Source: Neckera pumila
Taxonomy: Eukaryota > Streptophyta > Bryopsida > Hypnales > Neckeraceae
NCBI GenBank assembly: GCA_963969595.1
Contig: OZ018408.1
Coordinates: 30,132,108 to 30,196,107, forward strand
Length of the DNA stretch: 64,000 nt
Direction of reading: 5' to 3'
Shown here in pieces: positions 35,901 through 47,680 of the stretch. The position numbers were made by a program, and so were the translations under genes. Below the pieces are notes generated by a model that saw only the letters and a program-made list of their open reading frames with translations, ran no database searches and was not told where the DNA came from. The number at the start of each line of letters is the position of its first letter. Positions within the stretch are counted from its first letter, which is position 1.

Positions 35901-36974
35901 GGCACTCAAGGACCCAAGAAGTTGCAAACCCTCTCAAACCCTAAACTTGCAAGGCTTTCCAAAAATCCAAATCCAAATCCCTATCGTAGAAGACACAGCG
36001 TGAGCACCTGAGCTGCATGCGCACAAAAAACCAAGAGTGTGAATGACAGTACGGCAGTGCTTAACTCAATCTAAATCCAAAGCAGACATACCGCAACAAA
36101 GACCACAAATCCAAAACTGCAAGCAAAACATCCAAGCAGCAGCAATGGCACCCTACAACTGGGATATGACCCTAAATCCTAAGAAAAATCAAAACCCTCA
36201 CCTGGACTTCTGCCGTGTACCTTCTTCGTGCAAGCAAAAACTCTGAACATGCAGCCTCGCAGCAACAGCATTGCTTACAAATCCTAAACCCAAATTTCAA
36301 TGTCGCCGGAAGTAGACAACCGCCAAAGCATCCACAATTTCAAAGATAGGCGCCTCATTCTTGAGTTTCCCTTGCATGGAACAATGAAGCATGCTTAGAA
36401 AAACTTGAACACCAGTATTTCAAAACAGACATCGGATTCCAAATACGTGATTACAACCATTGCTTTCTGTCACTTTCATCTCGTCAGTGTGGACAAAAAG
36501 GACCACTTTTCATCCATGTCCAATAATTCGTGATCTAGTACTTGTACATGTTAGCACCCTACTATATTAATTCACCATCAAGCCTTTTAGGCCATGCTAT
36601 TTTAGATGTACCGCTTATATAATTTCAGGTTTTGGGGGCTATGTTATATTACATATAATCATGATTTTTTAATCTCTAGGCACCCTATATTACTTCTACT
36701 TTTTTTACAAATTTTACTGAGAATGAATAAAATGAACCCTATTTTTTATCGCACGTAGTTTCTACTTTTTTCGACAATGCCCCCCTCCCCCCCCTCCAAG
36801 GTTTGGGATTGTAGAGGAAAGAAATTCTGTCATTGCTGCAAAATGTAGTGCATGGAGAAATGATTAGTTTAGCTTTCCAGCTAGGAGCTGTATTTTGCAT
36901 AAAGAAAGCAGCAAAAAATAGTCTATTGTAAAAGCAATAGGTCTCTTCAAATGGATCTTGTATTTAGGTCTTAA
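35901..36974. other. Intergenic sequence upstream of the decayed gene
   Basis: May include the former promoter of the minus-strand pseudogene. A pyrimidine-rich C tract occurs near 36.79 kb. Nothing else recognised. Confidence 0.45.
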
Positions 36975-37330
36975 ATGGACATGAGGTGGTCCTTAATTGG
37001 ACTCTTTAGCCATTGAGAGAATTAAGAGAAAAGTATTATCAATTGCAAGAGCCAATCATTGACTTGGATTTTGTCAAATCATTTTAGAAGTTACAAGTGG
37101 ACGGATTTTAGAAGACCTAGGGTTACAAATAGATGTCTATAATTAAAATCTTTGAAAATTTATAAGTAATCCAAAAATACTTCAAAAAATATGAAACCAC
37201 TTGTATTACATTTTGCATCTATTTTTCTTTCTCTAAAAAATGATTGAAAAATATTTCTATTCATGAAAACCTATAAAAAAAAAAAGGTGGACCAGCTTTT
37301 AAATGGTTGCTTTTAGAGCATACTACCTTA
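36975..37330 (+). repeat. Dispersed repeat R, copy 2
   Basis: Direct-orientation match to 1397-1752, ending at the same ACTACCTTA. Divergence is mostly point changes with a few small indels, so both copies are old. The flanking sequences are unrelated to each other. Confidence 0.7.
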
Positions 37331-39996
37331 ACATAAAGGGACTTGTCACTTGAGATTGCCTAAAGTAGACAAGCGTATTAACACCCTGATTAGCAATCTA
37401 CATATCTTGTGTCCAGTTTCAAGAGGGGCATATATTTTTCAAAAGTGTGCACTTTTTTGACAAATCAAAACCAAATGGAATTATAATTTTCTAATTACAA
37501 GTGTAATTTCTATGAACTTCTGAAGTAGTCTTTTCTGAAATTGCAAAATTGCTCAATTGTAGAGTAAAGTCATAGACTACCTATATGTTATAAATATCCA
37601 TATTATAGGTGTTTATGATATATACATCTTCTATAGTGTGCAGTATTTATTCTATAAACAACCTATAATCGCCATTCCATGTTTCTAATGGTACTTAAGT
37701 GTTTACCAATAAAAATCTGACACGTTACTCCTTGTTGGCATAAATGCAGTGATTTTGTCAAAAATGAGCGCATTTTGATGAATTTATTGCTAAAATTGGC
37801 TTTCCTTCTTCATGCAATGTTCAAAATTTAGAAAGTGGTCAATTTCAAAGGCTTGTAAGCCAAACCATGTGCTCGTATGCCTTTTAACTTTTGGTGTTAT
37901 ATTAACAAGGTTGTTGAGAGTAAATATAAGCATTTCCAACCCAATTGGACCTATCTAACACGGGTATCTGAAAGTTGGCTTGTAACTAAAAAATATATTC
38001 TTTGGAGACATAACTTTTAATCGCAACTTAGATTGATTTGAAATATTTTAGGCATCAAGCTATTAGTGAAACATACCTCTAATAAAAACTTTACAAGAAT
38101 CCAACAAATATTGCACTAGAAAGGGCTTGTCCAAAAGTGGAAATAGCTTGAAATCATGCCTCAAGGCTGTAAGAGCTTCATTTGTGCTAGTCTTCTTAAG
38201 TTGGGATAGGAGTTTTTTTTCCTTTTGCTTTGACTTTTTCTAATTAAACTTAATTCTAAATTGGTAAGTATTATTATCTAAAATAACATTATTATCTAAG
38301 ATGTAAGGACGTCTTCAATGCATAAATTGCAAATTGGTCCTTTTAATCATTACTTTTTGAACAATTGATATGAAATTAGAACATAATATTATTTTCATTG
38401 GAAGCAAATAAAAAGAAGCATTAAATAGGTACAATAATATCTAAATATAGACTTTCAACCACCCAAAAATTTACCATATTAGAAACAAGCTAAAAGGCAA
38501 AAAATGTCAAAAGCTACAGCAAATCATACTTAAGAAATAAAATTCATGAAAATAGCAAGCTACATTTGCATTTTTTCCCATGTCAATAACATGAATTTCC
38601 TTTATTGATCTCAATTTGTTGTGTCTACTTATGATGTTTTTCTTTTAGTTTATTCATTAGGAAAATTTCAAGCCTCATAGAGGCCGTGAGTTTTGATGGC
38701 AACAATATTATTATAGAAAAAATGACAAAAAGAATAACAAAAATTTGGAATCCAATGTAGCACTTCTAGTGCCACATCAGTGGGCTATATTTTTGTATTT
38801 TATTATTAGTATTATTATTTTTTCAATTATTAGTATTATTTTTTGTATTTGCATCACAAGGGGACCAAAAATCAAACGTTGGCGGCCTCTTTGAGGCCTA
38901 AATTTTTCTCTAATGTCTACATGGTTTATTTTGGGCATTGAAAGTTCAAATCCAAATATTCATGGGTCCATTTATTAATGATTTTTTTTGGCTTTTCATG
39001 ATTGTAATGTCAAGTTCTAATTCCATACCAACCAAAAAATTGTACTTTGACCAAAAAATTTGGATTAATATATTTGAAGGGCTAGTTTGTCATGTGCATT
39101 GAGGATGCCCTAAAGCTAATTTTCAAATAACAATAGACAACAATTGAGTTGAATTGATAAATAAATAAAAATGAGCATCCTATCCCATGCATCCAAGGCG
39201 ACAAAGTCTTCTATCATGATTGATGTAGCCATCATTTATTCATTCATTCTCTTTCCTTTTCTAGGATGAAGGTGGTCTCATCGGGCATTCTTGGCGGGAC
39301 TCTTGGACAAGTCAAGGACTTTCACACTAGGGCCTCCCACATTGAGAGTAGTGGGTTTGCATGCGTTTGATGTTGCAAGTACTGGGGCAGGCCCCCATAC
39401 CCCGCAGATGTTGTGATTTATTTTTTTATGCCATTTGGCTCCTCCAAACCCCAAAGTAAACTTCAGTTGCCTTCCAGATCAGGGACAGTGGAAATCATTT
39501 GCTTTCTATGTCTACCGTGTGAGATTCAATCACTGGAAGCTACTTTTGGGAGAGCTCAAGAGAGCTTGAACTTCGTGATTATTTTTCTTGGTATGTTTAT
39601 TTGTTAATTTCATAATTCTTCTTGTGAATGGTCATATATGTTGTGAGGAATGTTTCTTTATTTTCTGACTTTCATTTTGTACTTAGATGAATTTTTTTTT
39701 AAGATTCTCTCCTTTTTAGGTTTTAAGTACCAATTTTTTTTTCCTAAAATGAATTGGGAGAGTTCTGTAAGTAAATATGGAGCCCTACAATGATATTTTA
39801 GTTGCATTTTGTCTAAGCTTTGAATTGAAATGCACATATATATATGTACAGTCATATAATTATATAGGAAAAAGAATCTTTTATTCAATGTATTGGAAAT
39901 TGGAACAAATCCAAACAAACCCAATATACAAGATTGGAAATAACATTCCAAGGCTTTAAACCCTGGAAAAGTAGACAACACCCAAGATGCAACATC
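37331..39996. other. AT-rich intergenic sequence, nothing recognised
   Basis: No coding region, inverted repeat or tandem array of note was found. A short ATTATT-type low-complexity tract occurs near 38.8 kb. Confidence 0.5.
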
Positions 39997-40467
39997 TCAC
40001 TTAGAACTACCGGAAGAGTCCTTGGTCTTTAAAGCTTCTACAATTAAAGCTGCCATCTGGAGTTGCCCTTCCATCACCATCTCCCTACTTTGTTTCTCAC
40101 TATCTATCAACTTCTCCATAAGTTGCAACTTCATCTTTTCTACCTCCAAAATTCCCTTTAAAATTCCCTTTGAGAAACTGGTAAAGGCAGAGGCAATAGA
40201 CTCATCTTCTGTAACCAACTTCCGCTTCCTCTTTCTTGTAGTCTTATTCACTTGTCCTTCAGATCCCGGTTGATTAACCGTCTCTGTGCGTAGTGACTGT
40301 GAAGAAGCAGCAACAGCTGCAACACGGGGAGAAGGAGGAGTGGCAGACACTGTGCACTCCTCCTCCTCGTCCTCCTCATGACTTATAGTGTGAACTTCAA
40401 AATGTTGCACACGAACTCCCTGATCAACACCATGAAATACACGGTAACCCCCTCTTGGAACCTTCAT
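39997..40467 (-). CDS. Uncharacterised 156-aa ORF, trihelix-tail-like
   Basis: The frame starts MKVPRGGYRVFHGVDQ at 40467 with an upstream in-frame stop. Features in order are an acidic patch (EEDEEEE, ~residues 31-37), a Ser/Ala/Pro-rich linker, a basic TTRKRKRK nuclear-localisation-like motif (~76-83), and a C-terminal helix of the type VEKMKLQLMEKLIDSEKQ. That layout resembles the C-terminal tail of plant Myb/SANT-like (trihelix) proteins, but the DNA-binding domain is missing. It could be a 3' exon, a fragment or a small gene. It lies divergently to QCR7, with a minisatellite between the two. Confidence 0.45.
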   Translation of the reverse strand: MKVPRGGYRVFHGVDQGVRVQHFEVHTISHEEDEEEECTVSATPPSPRVAAVAASSQSLRTETVNQPGSEGQVNKTTRKRKRKLVTEDESIASAFTSFSKGILKGILEVEKMKLQLMEKLIDSEKQSREMVMEGQLQMAALIVEALKTKDSSGSSK

Positions 40468-40500
40468 AATGTCACCAAAAAAAAATGAAACCCTGACTCA

Positions 40501-40840
40501 CTTGAGAAAACAAATGCCGAACAAGCTCTCTCCCCAAAACCGCTCTCTGCCGTCTGTTGTGAAAATAAATGCCGAACAAGGTCTCTGCCAAAAAACCGCT
40601 CTCTGCCGTCTCTTGTGAAAAACAAATGCCGAACAAGCTCTCTGCCAAAAACCGCTCTCTGCCGTCTCTTGTGAAAAACAAATGCCGAACAAGCTCTCTG
40701 CTAAAATCCGCTCTCTGCCGTCTCTTGTGAAAACAAATGCTGAACAAGCTCCCTGCCAAAAATCCGCTCTCTGCCGTCTCTTGTGGAAATAAATACCGAA
40801 CAAGCTCTCTGCCAAAATCCGCTCTCTGCCGTCTCTTGTG
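40501..40840. repeat. Minisatellite, 56-bp unit, about six copies
   Basis: GCTCTCTGCCGTCT recurs at 40542, 40598, 40654, 40710, 40766 and 40821, i.e. every 56, 56, 56, 56 and 55 bp. Each unit also holds ACAAATGCCGAACAAG. Because 56 is not a multiple of three, all minus-strand frames stay open through it and give repetitive open frames that are not genes. It sits in the ~770-bp gap between the minus-strand ORF and QCR7, so it may lie in a shared promoter or leader. Confidence 0.9.
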
Positions 40841-41237
40841 TGACACCGCAGACCCTGCCCAGGCTGTGTGCGGAAGGAGAGAGACGAAGAGGAGTTACCA
40901 CGCGACTTTCCTCTTCTGAAGTCCTAACCGTGAAAAGTTCCGATTAATCCTGCGGGCAAAACCACCTGTAAGCTTAAATTAACTCCGTCCGTCGTGAGGG
41001 CTGCTGGACCAAACCCGTAGGTTTCGCGGCTCATATCAGACGTCGCACGCCTCCCGTTCGCCTCATGTGCGCGGGCCTAACTTACATGTGTTGGTGAAGG
41101 AGTTTCTCTTTACACACCGTCGTTAGTTTTTAATTTTTGGCGTCTTTGAAGCATTCTGAATTCCATTGTTCTATGATTGACAGGGAGCGCTGTGAGCAGC
41201 AAGAAATTTTTGGAGGTCATCGTCACAACTGAACGCC

Positions 41238-42574
41238 ATGGTGAAGTTCATGTGGGCAGAGAAAGCTGCGTTTGCCATTCAGAAATCGATGGGAAGTAGT
41301 TTCGGATGGTGCTCCAATTGGTATCGAGGCAAGGTCGCCAAAGAGCTGAAGAAGTACGGTATGGAATTGCGTTTTATTCATGCTATTGTTGCCACTTTTC
41401 AATCAAATAATGTAGAATCATCTTCGGATGAAGTCTCTGCGACTACGTGACAGCTGAACGGAATCAAACCGCTTGATTCCGTTCTCTGTTTTCTAGAAGT
41501 AATAGTTTGAACTTTTTTAAAGCATTTTTCTGTCTTTGTACGTGTACTTCGCGCTCAAGAGACTCTTTAAGAACAGAATTAGAAGCGTAAGGCAATCAAA
41601 GTGCAATTAAAAACAGAATAAATTTGAAGTTTTCGCTTTCCCGTGACGAGCAAAGCGAGTGTGAAAGATAAATGCACTTACGGTTAATTCCCGGTAGATT
41701 TCTTGGATGCCATGAACAATATGCAGTCCATTATTTCGCTTAGATTGTCGATATAATCGGTTACGACAAAATCGTCATGTATATATGCACGATGCTCCAG
41801 CGCCAGATTGGTAAGGTCAGTATTTTAACGCCTGCACTGGAGCTCTGATAACCTACTTTTCAGACTCTTTTGGTGGAATTAGGTTTGCGGTATGATGATC
41901 TGTATGACGAGATGTATGATTTTGATATAATGGAAGCATTACATCGCTTGCCGATTCAAGTTCAAGATCTTCGAAACCAAAGGTTGAAACGAGCGATGGA
42001 TTGCGGATTCAAGCACAATTATCTGGATAAAGAAATGCAGGTTTGTAGTCGCGTGAACTAATCTTTGCAGGTATTTTAATCGCATGAGCTAAGTTTTTAG
42101 GCAATCGTGAAATAATGGCCGAGATATGTGGAATCAGAGTTGTTACAATGAGTATCATTTAAACGGTGACCAGATTGCCATCCCTGCACATGTAAAGGAA
42201 TCTGTTCCAAATGAGTAATTCATGATGTGCTTGAACCAAAAACTGTGAAATCTTGATATTTATTGGAGTGCAGGCGAAGCAGACTCCATATGAGTTTTAC
42301 CTACAAGACATGTTGGCACAGGTTGGTGTCCATTTTCTTGCGTCATTTGGTGTCGATCACATCCTTTTTATATTCGATCACAATATATGTTGCGGATATG
42401 CTCAATATGCAAACCTCTATTATGTAATTAGATTAGATTCATTATATTCAATCTTTTGATATGTTGAGATGTCGGAATGTCCGCGTGTTCTGTTTGTGTG
42501 CGCAGGTGACAATGGAACGAAGAGAGCGAGAGGCACAAGGCTCAAACGTGCCACATGAACGTGAGATGCCTTGA
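41238..42574 (+). CDS. QCR7: Cytochrome b-c1 complex (complex III) subunit 7, four exons, 131 aa
   Basis: Exons are 41238-41358, 41883-42040, 42274-42321 and 42506-42574. All introns are GT..AG, phases match, and the 396-bp CDS ends in TGA. The product is a small matrix-side subunit of mitochondrial complex III, needed for its assembly and located next to cytochrome b. Exon 2 carries the family signature LRYDDLYDEMYDFDIMEALH followed by LPIQVQDLRNQRLKRAMD; exon 3 gives QTPYEFYLQDMLAQ, and exon 4 a charged tail with ERREREAQG. Plant homologues are about 122 aa. The extra length is mainly in the N-terminus, which reads MVKFMWAEKAAFAIQKSMGS.. and is unlike the seed-plant start. No defect is visible. 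Confidence 0.93.
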
Positions 42575-43206
42575 TTACAGCGCTTGACATGAAAAAGCGA
42601 AATTTTCTTGTAGTATTCTAAATCACCTGCAATCATGCCTTCAATAAGACATCCCGCGCTTGTAAGAATGAATTGAACACGAATTCTTCCAACTACAATT
42701 GCGGAGAAACCAAGATCGTATTGCGAGTATGACAATCCTGTATTTAAATTCATTTGCTTATTGTCATAATGTTATCTTTAGGCGTCGCGTCGCTTTCTAA
42801 TCACATCATGGAAGAAGGCGATAACATAGATTGCTAAACATTGACGCCGGTTCAGTATGTGGTTTGTCATGGTCCTCAGTGTTCCAAATGCATGGGGAGT
42901 TATCTCAGACATAGTTGAGAGTACAGTAAGGATACTTACCGAATCCAAAAGAATAAGAAGCGAACTGCAGCTGTGGAAGCGCGATCCATTCAGGCGCTCG
43001 CAATCTCCCCTTCTGAATTGATCGCCTATCTGTGGTTGAATCAGCCAAGCGATACCCGTGCCGTCCCCTGGTTACAATGAGCTACTTTGGTTCTAGCGAG
43101 ATTCTACTTGAGGTTGCATGTGAACCAAATTTATATGATGGTGGATTGCAGAACGACACTCGTAAGACTTACATGAAAATCGTGGATTATTAACCTACGA
43201 CGCTAT

Positions 43207-45625
43207 TCAATTAGGACTGGTTGGCTTCACTTGTATAACAATTTCCACAGGAGAATTGCTGCAATCAACAACAACTTTTTCCTGATTTTTCATCGCAATG
43301 GCCTCAGCGGGAGGTTTTCCTTCCTTGGGACTGTTCGGACCTTTCCCAATCCATGCAATGACCACATCGTCGGGTTCTGCCTTGGGACTTTTTGGACTGC
43401 CTGGTGAAGTTTGGCCTCCTACCATAACGATCGTTCTGTTAATGAAATAGATACCAAGACATTATTCACAAATTAATTTCCTCCCCTTATTATAGCACTG
43501 AAACTAGATTTCAAAGCATATAACTCATCAAGTATGCAAGGACCAGGCGACAGTCTTCTGCAGTAGACTATGGGATTCTTCTTTATAGATTCAAGGTAGA
43601 GAGCTGATTTCAGTACCAGGTCTCTTTTTCCCACATGAAGAGCAAAAATTGGAATCCGGTCGATCACAAGTCCCGCACGAATCACAAGCATCACTCGACT
43701 TTGAGCATTGACCCTGTGAATGATCCTGCAGTAATGAGATTCGACAGAGCCCTCAGTTCACCGTGGGCGAGCTACTCTTCCCTCATCAGCAACAAAAAAT
43801 TTGAAAGAACGGAAATGGACATCTTGCAGATCTCACCCTTCGGCCAGGTGACAAATCATCCGATCTTCGTTTCTCCAGCAGCTTCCAATTTGTGAACAGA
43901 CCAATCTTCTTGGTGATTTTTGGAGGCTGCACACCTGTGCCACCCCAGTTTTGAGCTCCGTGAACTACATGCTTAGAAGCTTATACAGGCTCACCTGGAA
44001 TAGGAGCATGCTTGAAGCAATTTCAGCACAATTTGTCCAACACGGACAGATTTGCAGAACTCAATTGACAAGACCTAAGGGAAAGTTGAATCGGAACAGT
44101 GGAGAACTGGTTTGGTTACTTAACAGTCTAGAGAGGTCTGACACTTCGGAATCGGCCATGATGCTCACTCTCCCATTCTTTAAATCCTCAACCTCCGCTA
44201 CTGGCTGCCTCAAGGGAGCAAATGAACTTTTAATAGCACTCTCATGCATGATCACGATTGCCCAATGACATGTTTGCACAACATGAGAGACTCTGAGGAT
44301 ATACAAGGAATGAACGATCACTCAGACTGAGAGGGTTGAGGTCGTATGGACACAATGAGAGGAGGTTGGAGGACAACCGAGGAATATGATAGAAACAAAA
44401 TTGCACATGGATGTGGCAGTATTACCAAGTAGGAATAGTACTTTGTCAGAGAAGTATCTTAGCATCTGTAAGTAGAAAGGGTCAATGGCTAAAGAATGTC
44501 ATGTACCCACTTGCTTTTCCATGCTGGGATCCCGCAATTTCGCCAGGAACCAGCCTGTTGGTCAGGGACATGGGAGTGAGGCCAGTTCCAGCCGGCTTGG
44601 CAGGCTTAGCCTCGGTGCAAAAATGGGAGTGATGTTCAAGAGCTTTGGGAACGAATTGCCGCTGGCAATGGGGGCATTGTGTTAAACTTGCTTCAAGTGC
44701 GGATCGGGCTCTGCATCAATTGTCCAAGTGGTTACACCCCTGCTCTCCTTTGTTTTCAATTGAGAGTATCAGAACTAGAACAGTCGTCAACTTTTGGAGA
44801 AGCTCTTTCATGTTTCCTTTTACGGTGGTTAATCATGTGGCATAGAATCAACAAAGATTGGGAAAATTATAAGACAGTTTCCTGACTGCCAGAAACCCCA
44901 TGCGGGTAAGGTGATTCGAACTTACTCGGAGCTCAAGTCGTCTTCTTGTGGAGGACCACCGGTCTTAATGGGCTCCTCATCATATGGAGGCTGTGGCAGA
45001 GGACGACGTTCGTGCTCAGGCAATTTCTCTTGTTCCTGCAGCCATTTCTTCTGGCATTGTTTGATATGGATTGGTATGCTGCGGTCCCCACTAAGCGTAT
45101 CAGAGCTAGCTTACATAACTTTGCCACTTGTGTGCCTGTTAATCGGATGAACTATATCTACAGTTTTCTAGTAAAATTAAAGACCTATAACAAGTCATAA
45201 GAGAATCTTCTCCATCATCCGTAAGTTCTCCCTTTCCTTCGGTCTTCCCATGGTCACAGAAATCACATGGAGGCCTCCGGATGTATCATTGGGAAACCTC
45301 CATAGGAGCCCTGTGAATTATGATTGAGATTCTCAAAATGGTGTTTTCAAAAAGAAATTCTTGAAACAGTCCATATTACTGAAAGCATTACTAGAACGAC
45401 TCTGTTACCCTAATATGCTAGTTGGAGTGTGAAGCTGGATGATCACCTCTGGCTGCCGAATTCTCGTTTACAGAGGTAGCAGACAGGCAGGTGAGGTTTC
45501 TCTCCTGGCTCTCTTTTAGGCAGCTCCCTACTGGACTTTCTTTCAAGCTTTTCCCCACTGACCTTTCTTTCTCGCACCTCCTCACTGAGCTTTCTTTCTG
45601 GCACCTCTTTTGGAGAATCAGCCAT
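43207..45625 (-). CDS. C2HC zinc-finger protein, ZNF474/ZC2HC1-like, seven exons, ~367 aa
   Basis: Exons in order: 45625-45447, 45078-44926, 44710-44507, 44238-44120, 43964-43837, 43725-43617, 43418-43207. All use GT..AG and phases close, giving 1104 bp with TGA. The acceptor of exon 5 could instead be at 43955, three codons shorter. Two C2HC fingers share the same spacing C-x2-C-x11-H-x3-C: C49/C52/H64/C68 (VCYLCKREFGSQ | SIPIHIKQC, split by an intron) and C123/C126/H138/C142 (QCPHCQRQFVPKALEHHSHFC core). A zinc-ribbon-like CxxC pair follows at C275/C278 and C289/C292, then a Pro/Ser/Lys-rich tail. The first 40 residues are highly charged. ZNF474/ZC2HC1 proteins have no proven enzymatic role; I recall them from flagellate lineages and testis. 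The gene converges on QCR7 with a ~630-bp gap. Confidence 0.85.
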
Positions 45626-47037
45626 TTCTCCTGGGTAGTCACTTATTAATTCCTAGGTTGTGTCAAACTGGAGGATATGCAAGGTCAAACCAGATTGAGC
45701 ACTTTGTAGCCCTCGCGCTTCCTAGTAGTGAGAGCACCATTTTGGTGTGTGAATGAGGTCAGGCCCAGGGAATATCCTGTAAGCTCCGTAATCTTGACAA
45801 GGGCATCGTCGACTCCAAATCTGACACTCGTGAGCACTCCATGACAGGAGGAATCAAGGAATGCGTTTTCTGCCGGCACAAATGACGATATTATGGCGCA
45901 AGAGACCGGGACTATCTTCATATCTCCGCCACCGTGCTTCGTAAAACACATAAGGCTTCAATTCAGCATACAAGTTGAGAAAGGATTCAGCATTTTCTCC
46001 AGTTCCAGTTGTCAGGCAATCTCAAATGAATGACTCAAAAGAATTCTGGTACTCTCAAAGCAAGACACCCAACAGTCTTTGCTAACAGGAACAGGTATCA
46101 ACACTTTAGGCACTTCATTGTCCTCTCTATTGAGCAATCTCTTTACTTAGAAAGATCCTCGTATCTCTCAGGTTTTGACAATTACATTTTAAAGAATTAT
46201 CCACGCAAGGTTTAGGGCGAAGAATCAACGAAGCATTCTCCAGGAGAGAACCCTAAAAACTGCATGGGAATCATGATCCCCAGTGAACATGGATCAAAGT
46301 GGACACATGAACCTGCTTGCATGCTGGAGAATCTCTGAGAAAACCAAATGCACAGGGCCGGACAGGTACCCCCAAAGCGGCAGTATCGCTGGTACCTCCG
46401 CTCTGCCTGTAGGTGATACATTTTTTTAATGCAACCTGCAAAATGCCACCTATCAGTACAAACTCAAGGTCCCACCTCCCACGAGCACTATGAAAGCAAG
46501 GATTCACAAAAACTAGAGATGTTGAAATTCCACAAAACTTACTCCTAATCATCAAACGAAAGGTTGCTAGAAATTCAACCTTAGTTTTGAAGCACAAGGA
46601 TGTCAGGAATCGATTTACAAGTGCGAAAAAAGATTCAATGACCAGGTTCCGTAGTCCCCTGCTTCCCTGTTTCTATCCAGCACCATCAATTGCTCTGAGC
46701 CAGCTCCTCGCACCCAACGGATACGAGAAGGCCATGAAGTTAATGGACGACCTGCGGACGTGCAAACTACAAAGAAATGCGCCGGTTCATCACCAACTCG
46801 CCAAAGGTTTGGTAACCTTGGATGCTGATGGCAACTCCTCTGTAGGGAGAACACGTCTTGCAAGAACACATGAACTTTGAAATGAGGAGGCCCAAGACAA
46901 GCTCCCCTACTTAGAGGTTGACTGGACTACAAAGCTTGGCAAATGGGTTGCTCCCACGACAGGCGTTTGATTTTTCAAGTGCTCTTCCACTTTCTGCATT
47001 GGAGTTTTATGTACACACTTCGTTTTGGAAGTAATTA
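45626..47037. other. Upstream region of the zinc-finger gene
   Basis: Less AT-rich than neighbouring intergenic DNA. It should hold the 5' UTR and promoter of the minus-strand gene. Open frames on both strands (minus 45951-45685, plus 46587-46880) have no recognised family and no supporting splice structure, so no second gene is called. Confidence 0.4.
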
Positions 47038-47041
47038 TTAA

Positions 47042-47676
47042 CCCCTAAATGCCCAAGGCCTGATTTGGGCTTCTTGGAATTTGCTCTAAATTGAACAAAA
47101 TGCCAACATTTTGATAAGTTGTATCAATTTTTTTTGAATTATAACCGTACAAATTCAAACTAGACATGTTAGAGATTTCATAGGAAAAGAAAACACAACA
47201 ATATCACTTATGGAGTGAAAGATTATAATGTTTGACCATGAGGGTGCTAAAACTGCAAAAATCTTTCAATCTTCTTTACACAAATCAAAACTAAAAAGTT
47301 AGTGACCAAAAATATGAGGTTAAAGGGCCTAACTTGTATAACCTTGATCAATTTATGGCTTCTTAAAATCTACTCTACAATTTTTTTAAATGAATTTTGA
47401 ATGTGATTTTTTCTCCAAAATTTAGTGTATTTGAGGCTCATTTCCAAGAGCTCTCAACACTACGGAAAGTCAAGATTGCAATGGGTACCCTTGTACAAAA
47501 ACTTGAATAGAAAAATCACTATCATTTATTTTCAAGATCAGATTTTTGGTGCTAAAATTAGACTTCAAGAAGAGCTTTTTAAAAATATAAACTACTAAAA
47601 ATAGAAACTTGGTTAAGTTTTATTTAACTTCAAAGTTTTGCAAACACTAGATTTTGGTGCCTTGGACATTTAGGGG
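47042..47676 (+). mobile_element. TTAA-flanked piggyBac-like MITE, copy C (635 bp)
   Basis: TTAA at 47038-47041 and 47677-47680. Ends are CCCCTAAATGCCCAAGGC and GCCTTGGACATTTAGGGG, an imperfect terminal inverted repeat of about 18 bp. It is the reverse-complement match of copy B (16068-16663) over nearly the full length, with a short extra segment near the right end. Its right-hand TTAA is also the left-hand TTAA of copy D. Confidence 0.85.
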
Positions 47677-47680
47677 TTAA

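Noticed and set aside
40472..40919. Open frames of 60-124 codons on both strands in the minisatellite
   Set aside because: They arise because a stop-free 56-bp unit repeats; each frame reads the same repeats shifted, with no domain or splice context.
46587..46880. 97-codon plus-strand frame upstream of the zinc-finger gene
   Set aside because: The composition is somewhat coding-like, but there is no family match, and the region more likely is the leader or promoter of the minus-strand gene.
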